Origin: Marinifilaceae bacterium
Lineage (GTDB): Bacteria > Bacteroidota > Bacteroidia > Bacteroidales > Marinifilaceae
Reading direction: 5' to 3'
Assembly (NCBI GenBank): GCA_025210485.1
Contig: JAOARN010000153.1
Location: 40,444 to 104,443 of the forward strand
Length of the DNA: 64,000 nucleotides
The notes below the pieces were generated by a model. That model saw nothing but the letters and a program-made list of their open reading frames with translations. It was not told the origin of the DNA and did not search any database. Positions within the stretch are counted from its first letter, which is position 1. Every line of letters starts with the position of its first letter. Shown here in pieces: positions 61,531 through 64,000 of this stretch. The position numbers were made by a program, and so were the translations under genes.

Positions 61531-63609
61531 TTATGTAAACTTCTCCATTTTTACAAACAGTTCTACAGGATTGATAGGTTTGCCAACAATTTCGTTCATT
61601 CCAACTTCGTAAATTTCTTCTTCAAGTTTGTAGTAGTCCGAAGCTGTTATGGCTATTATTGGGATGTTTTTTACTCTTTTATTTTTAAAGGATCTTATTT
61701 TCTTTGTTGCGCTATATCCATCCATTACAGGCATTTGTAAATCCATAAGAACAAGATCATAATAGGATTTTTGAACCTTCTCGCAAGCTAATTTACCATT
61801 TTCAACTACATCAAAATTTATCTTCCATTTCTTAAGTAATTGTTGCATTACAAGTACATTTGTTAAATTGTCCTCAACAATTAATACATGTATCCCTTGA
61901 AGTTTTTCGAAATTAAGATTTTTTGGTTTCGTTTCTGATATAGTATTTTCACTAAATTTATCATTGTCGAGCTTTAATGTGAAATAAAAACAAGTTCCTT
62001 TCGATTCTTGACTTCTAAGTTTTATTGTACCACCCATAAGCTTGATGAGTTTTTTCGATATGCTTAATCCTAAGCCCATTCCGCCATACATTCTGGTATT
62101 GTTTGAATCTGCCTGAGTGAAAGCGTCGAATATCTTGTTGACCTTGTTTCTAGGAATGCCAATTCCAGTGTCCTCGATTGAGCATTCAAGTATAGTTTTA
62201 TTTTTTGTTTTACGTTTTAATCTTGCTGTAAATTTAACATAACCAGCATCTGTAAATTTTATGGCATTGCAACAAATATTATTGATAACTTGTTCTATTC
62301 TGTTCCCATCTCCCAGTAAGTTAATCGGAATATCATAATCAATATCAAGGTAAAAATCTAGATTTTTTTCATGTGCTTTTGGTATCCAATTACCAATGGT
62401 ATTTTTAATTGTTGAAATAATGTTAATCGGTTTGTTTTCTAATTTTATTTTATCTTCTTCTATTTTGCCAAAATCTAATATATCATCTAGCAAGCTCATT
62501 AAATTTTCGGCAGAATATCTCAGTATATTAATATTTTCGATTTGATCTTCTCTTGGATTCCCCTCCGATAGTAGATGTGTTATTCCTATCACTGCATTCA
62601 TGGGAGTTCTGATTTCATGCGACATTGTTGATAGAAACTGAGCCTTAGCTTTCGCTGCATCTTCTGCTTTTTCTTTTGCTAAAACTAATTCTTGCTCAAA
62701 ATGCTTGTATTTAGTTAGATCGTGAATGATTAAGAAGAAAAGAGATTCGTTGTTATTGAAAAGATGATTGAGTCTGATTTCTGCATGAAATTCCATTCCG
62801 TTATCCCTATAAAATACCCATTCGAAATTATGGTGTCCCTCTTTTTTTGCTATATCAAGTTCCGATTGTATGTTGCTTCCTGGAGTATCAGCTGAATTAA
62901 GAATAGCTGAATTATTGTATTTTTGAATAAAATTATTTAGGAAATATTCTTTATTGTCAAGACCAAATAAGTCAAGGCAAGCCTCATTACAATCAAGAAT
63001 TTTGTTTGAATTAGCAATTAAATATGGAGTGTTCGACTTTTCAAAGATTGTATAGTATTTTTCCTCTAGAAATATCTTTTCAAATTCAAAAGCTTTTCTT
63101 TGGCTAATATCATTTATATAGCAGTGTATATTATTGTCTAGATTTGTAAATTCTGGATCTGTACCTAATTCACACCATAAGTAATTAGCATTTTTGCAAA
63201 TCAATCTAAATTCAATAGGGTCATACTGATTTTCAAAGTATTGAAGATTGTCAAAATAATATTCAGCAATATGGTTGTCTTGAGGATGAATAAAGTAACT
63301 GAAGGATTTTCCTATGGTTTCTTCATTTGAATATCCAGTTAGTTTTCTCCACACAGAATTAGTATTTTGGATTAGTCCTTCCTTGTTTAATGAAATTAAA
63401 ACTTCCGAAATACTAAAGCTATTGTCTATAAAATTAGGAATATTATTTTTTAAAGAATTATCAGTTGTTGTTTCAGATTCATCATTATGTCTATTTTCCA
63501 TTTTTAATGATGAAACATAATTATCCACGGACTCCAGAAAATATGTCATTTCCTTTTTGTCTTTTTCGGATAAATATTTTTGTACTAACTCTTTTAATTT
63601 ATCATTCAT
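61531..63609 (-). CDS. hybrid sensor histidine kinase/response regulator with PAS domains
   Basis: A 692-residue cytoplasmic hybrid kinase without membrane helices. After a helical N-terminus come two PAS domains: about residues 65-170 (ISEVLISLNKEGLIQNTNSV) and 185-305 (YTIFEKSNTPYLIANSNKIL). A coiled coil leads into HisKA, with FLSTMSHEIRTPMNAVIG and the acceptor His near residue 333. The HATPase domain has NNICCNAIKFTDAGY, EDTGIGIPRNKV and GGMGLGLSISKKLI. The fused receiver domain (about 570-690) has LVLMDLQMPVMDGYSATKKI with the acceptor Asp near residue 622. There is no output domain, so the phosphate is passed to another protein or the receiver serves regulation. It is 12 bp from the convergent DUF4159 gene. 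Confidence 0.95.
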   Translation of the reverse strand: MNDKLKELVQKYLSEKDKKEMTYFLESVDNYVSSLKMENRHNDESETTTDNSLKNNIPNFIDNSFSISEVLISLNKEGLIQNTNSVWRKLTGYSNEETIGKSFSYFIHPQDNHIAEYYFDNLQYFENQYDPIEFRLICKNANYLWCELGTDPEFTNLDNNIHCYINDISQRKAFEFEKIFLEEKYYTIFEKSNTPYLIANSNKILDCNEACLDLFGLDNKEYFLNNFIQKYNNSAILNSADTPGSNIQSELDIAKKEGHHNFEWVFYRDNGMEFHAEIRLNHLFNNNESLFFLIIHDLTKYKHFEQELVLAKEKAEDAAKAKAQFLSTMSHEIRTPMNAVIGITHLLSEGNPREDQIENINILRYSAENLMSLLDDILDFGKIEEDKIKLENKPINIISTIKNTIGNWIPKAHEKNLDFYLDIDYDIPINLLGDGNRIEQVINNICCNAIKFTDAGYVKFTARLKRKTKNKTILECSIEDTGIGIPRNKVNKIFDAFTQADSNNTRMYGGMGLGLSISKKLIKLMGGTIKLRSQESKGTCFYFTLKLDNDKFSENTISETKPKNLNFEKLQGIHVLIVEDNLTNVLVMQQLLKKWKINFDVVENGKLACEKVQKSYYDLVLMDLQMPVMDGYSATKKIRSFKNKRVKNIPIIAITASDYYKLEEEIYEVGMNEIVGKPINPVELFVKMEKFT

Positions 63610-63954
63610 TACCTGAAATAGCTTAATTGTATTATGTAAATTTTATAATTAAAATTATTCTACTAATCTACTGTGGTACTGTTTGTTGAAATGTCTTTAA
63701 AATAAAGTTATGGAGAAAGGCAGTAAATAGCAAAAAAAATAAATATACGTATGGATTCTTTTTATGTACTGATGAAATATTGTTATAAATAGATTTATGT
63801 TGTTATTTTTAATTGAATGTTTTACATATTTAATTAAAATTTAGCTCTCATCTTTATTTTAACTGAAGTTTCTGAGGAGTTTAAAACGCTGATTATCTGA
63901 AGATAAAGTTTCTAAATAAACTAAAAAAAATGCTGCTTTTTGAATGTAATTCAC
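63610..63954. other. intergenic stretch at the right edge
   Basis: About 345 AT-rich bases with no open frame and no strong hairpin. It separates the hybrid kinase from a probable plus-strand gene beyond the window. Confidence 0.4.
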
Positions 63955-63962
63955 TATCTTTG
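63955..63962 (+). promoter_or_regulatory. candidate -7 element TATCTTTG before a gene cut by the window end
   Basis: TATCTTTG matches TAnnTTTG. An ATG at 63997, 34 bp further, could be the first codon of a plus-strand gene that lies outside the window. No -33 TTTG at the right distance is clear. Confidence 0.35.
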
Positions 63963-64000
63963 AGTTCACTACAAAACAAAGGTGAAAAATTCAAAATGCA

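Overview
The window looks like part of the chromosome of an AT-rich anaerobic or facultatively anaerobic member of the Bacteroidota, most likely Marinilabiliales/Bacteroidales. This is inferred from PorQ and a PorV/PorQ-like barrel (type IX secretion), a complete Bat (moxR-batABCDE) operon, the DUF1599/DoxX/tpiA cluster, two DUF3857 proteins, a pyruvate formate-lyase cluster, TAnnTTTG-type promoter motifs, and no visible reliance on Shine-Dalgarno sites.

Layout. 0-3 kb: the 3' part of an outer-membrane barrel gene, porQ, and a secreted Bacteroidota protein usually labelled 'asparagine synthetase B'. 3-9 kb: YihY/BrkB membrane protein, AsmA-like protein, TlpA-type thioredoxin and YitT permease. 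9.5-14.8 kb: a small coiled-coil protein, folP, DUF1599, a DoxX-type membrane protein, tpiA and prmA. 15.3-24.3 kb: the Bat operon (MoxR ATPase, DUF58, a BatD-like protein, two VWA membrane proteins, TPR BatC, BatD, BatE). 24.4-26.3 kb: an unknown helical protein and a peroxiredoxin-like lipid- or envelope-side thiol protein. 27.4-31.6 kb: pflB, pflA and focA for anaerobic pyruvate cleavage and formate export.

31.6-42 kb is accessory or decaying DNA. It holds a five-copy non-coding tandem array with an exact 213-bp period, a small ankyrin-type protein, tRNA-Ser(GGA) followed by a truncated tyrosine recombinase, a gene-poor stretch with strong hairpins, two DUF3857 proteins, an ISAs1-type transposase tail, a lipoprotein, and a fragment of a REP-associated (RAYT/HUH) transposase beside a perfect palindrome.

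42-51.3 kb is a type I restriction-modification island that appears richer in G+C than its surroundings. Order: an internally deleted hsdM relic, a DUF1016 nuclease, hsdM, hsdS, a cluster of REP-like palindromes, a second DUF1016 nuclease, hsdR. Short palindromic repeats have entered the coding sequences themselves: in hsdM, in hsdS, and at the same linker of both DUF1016 genes.

51.5-64 kb returns to housekeeping and signalling: a DsrE protein, cdsA, a phosphofructokinase with an ATP-type glycine and a PPi-type lysine, a large GAF protein, a 514-bp MITE-like element with inverted ends, a SanA/YdcF-like protein, a TPR histidine kinase, DUF4159, and a PAS-PAS hybrid histidine kinase. The window probably ends at the first codon of another gene. 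The most unusual items are the 213-bp array with its locally hypervariable 31-nt window, and the REP-riddled restriction island.
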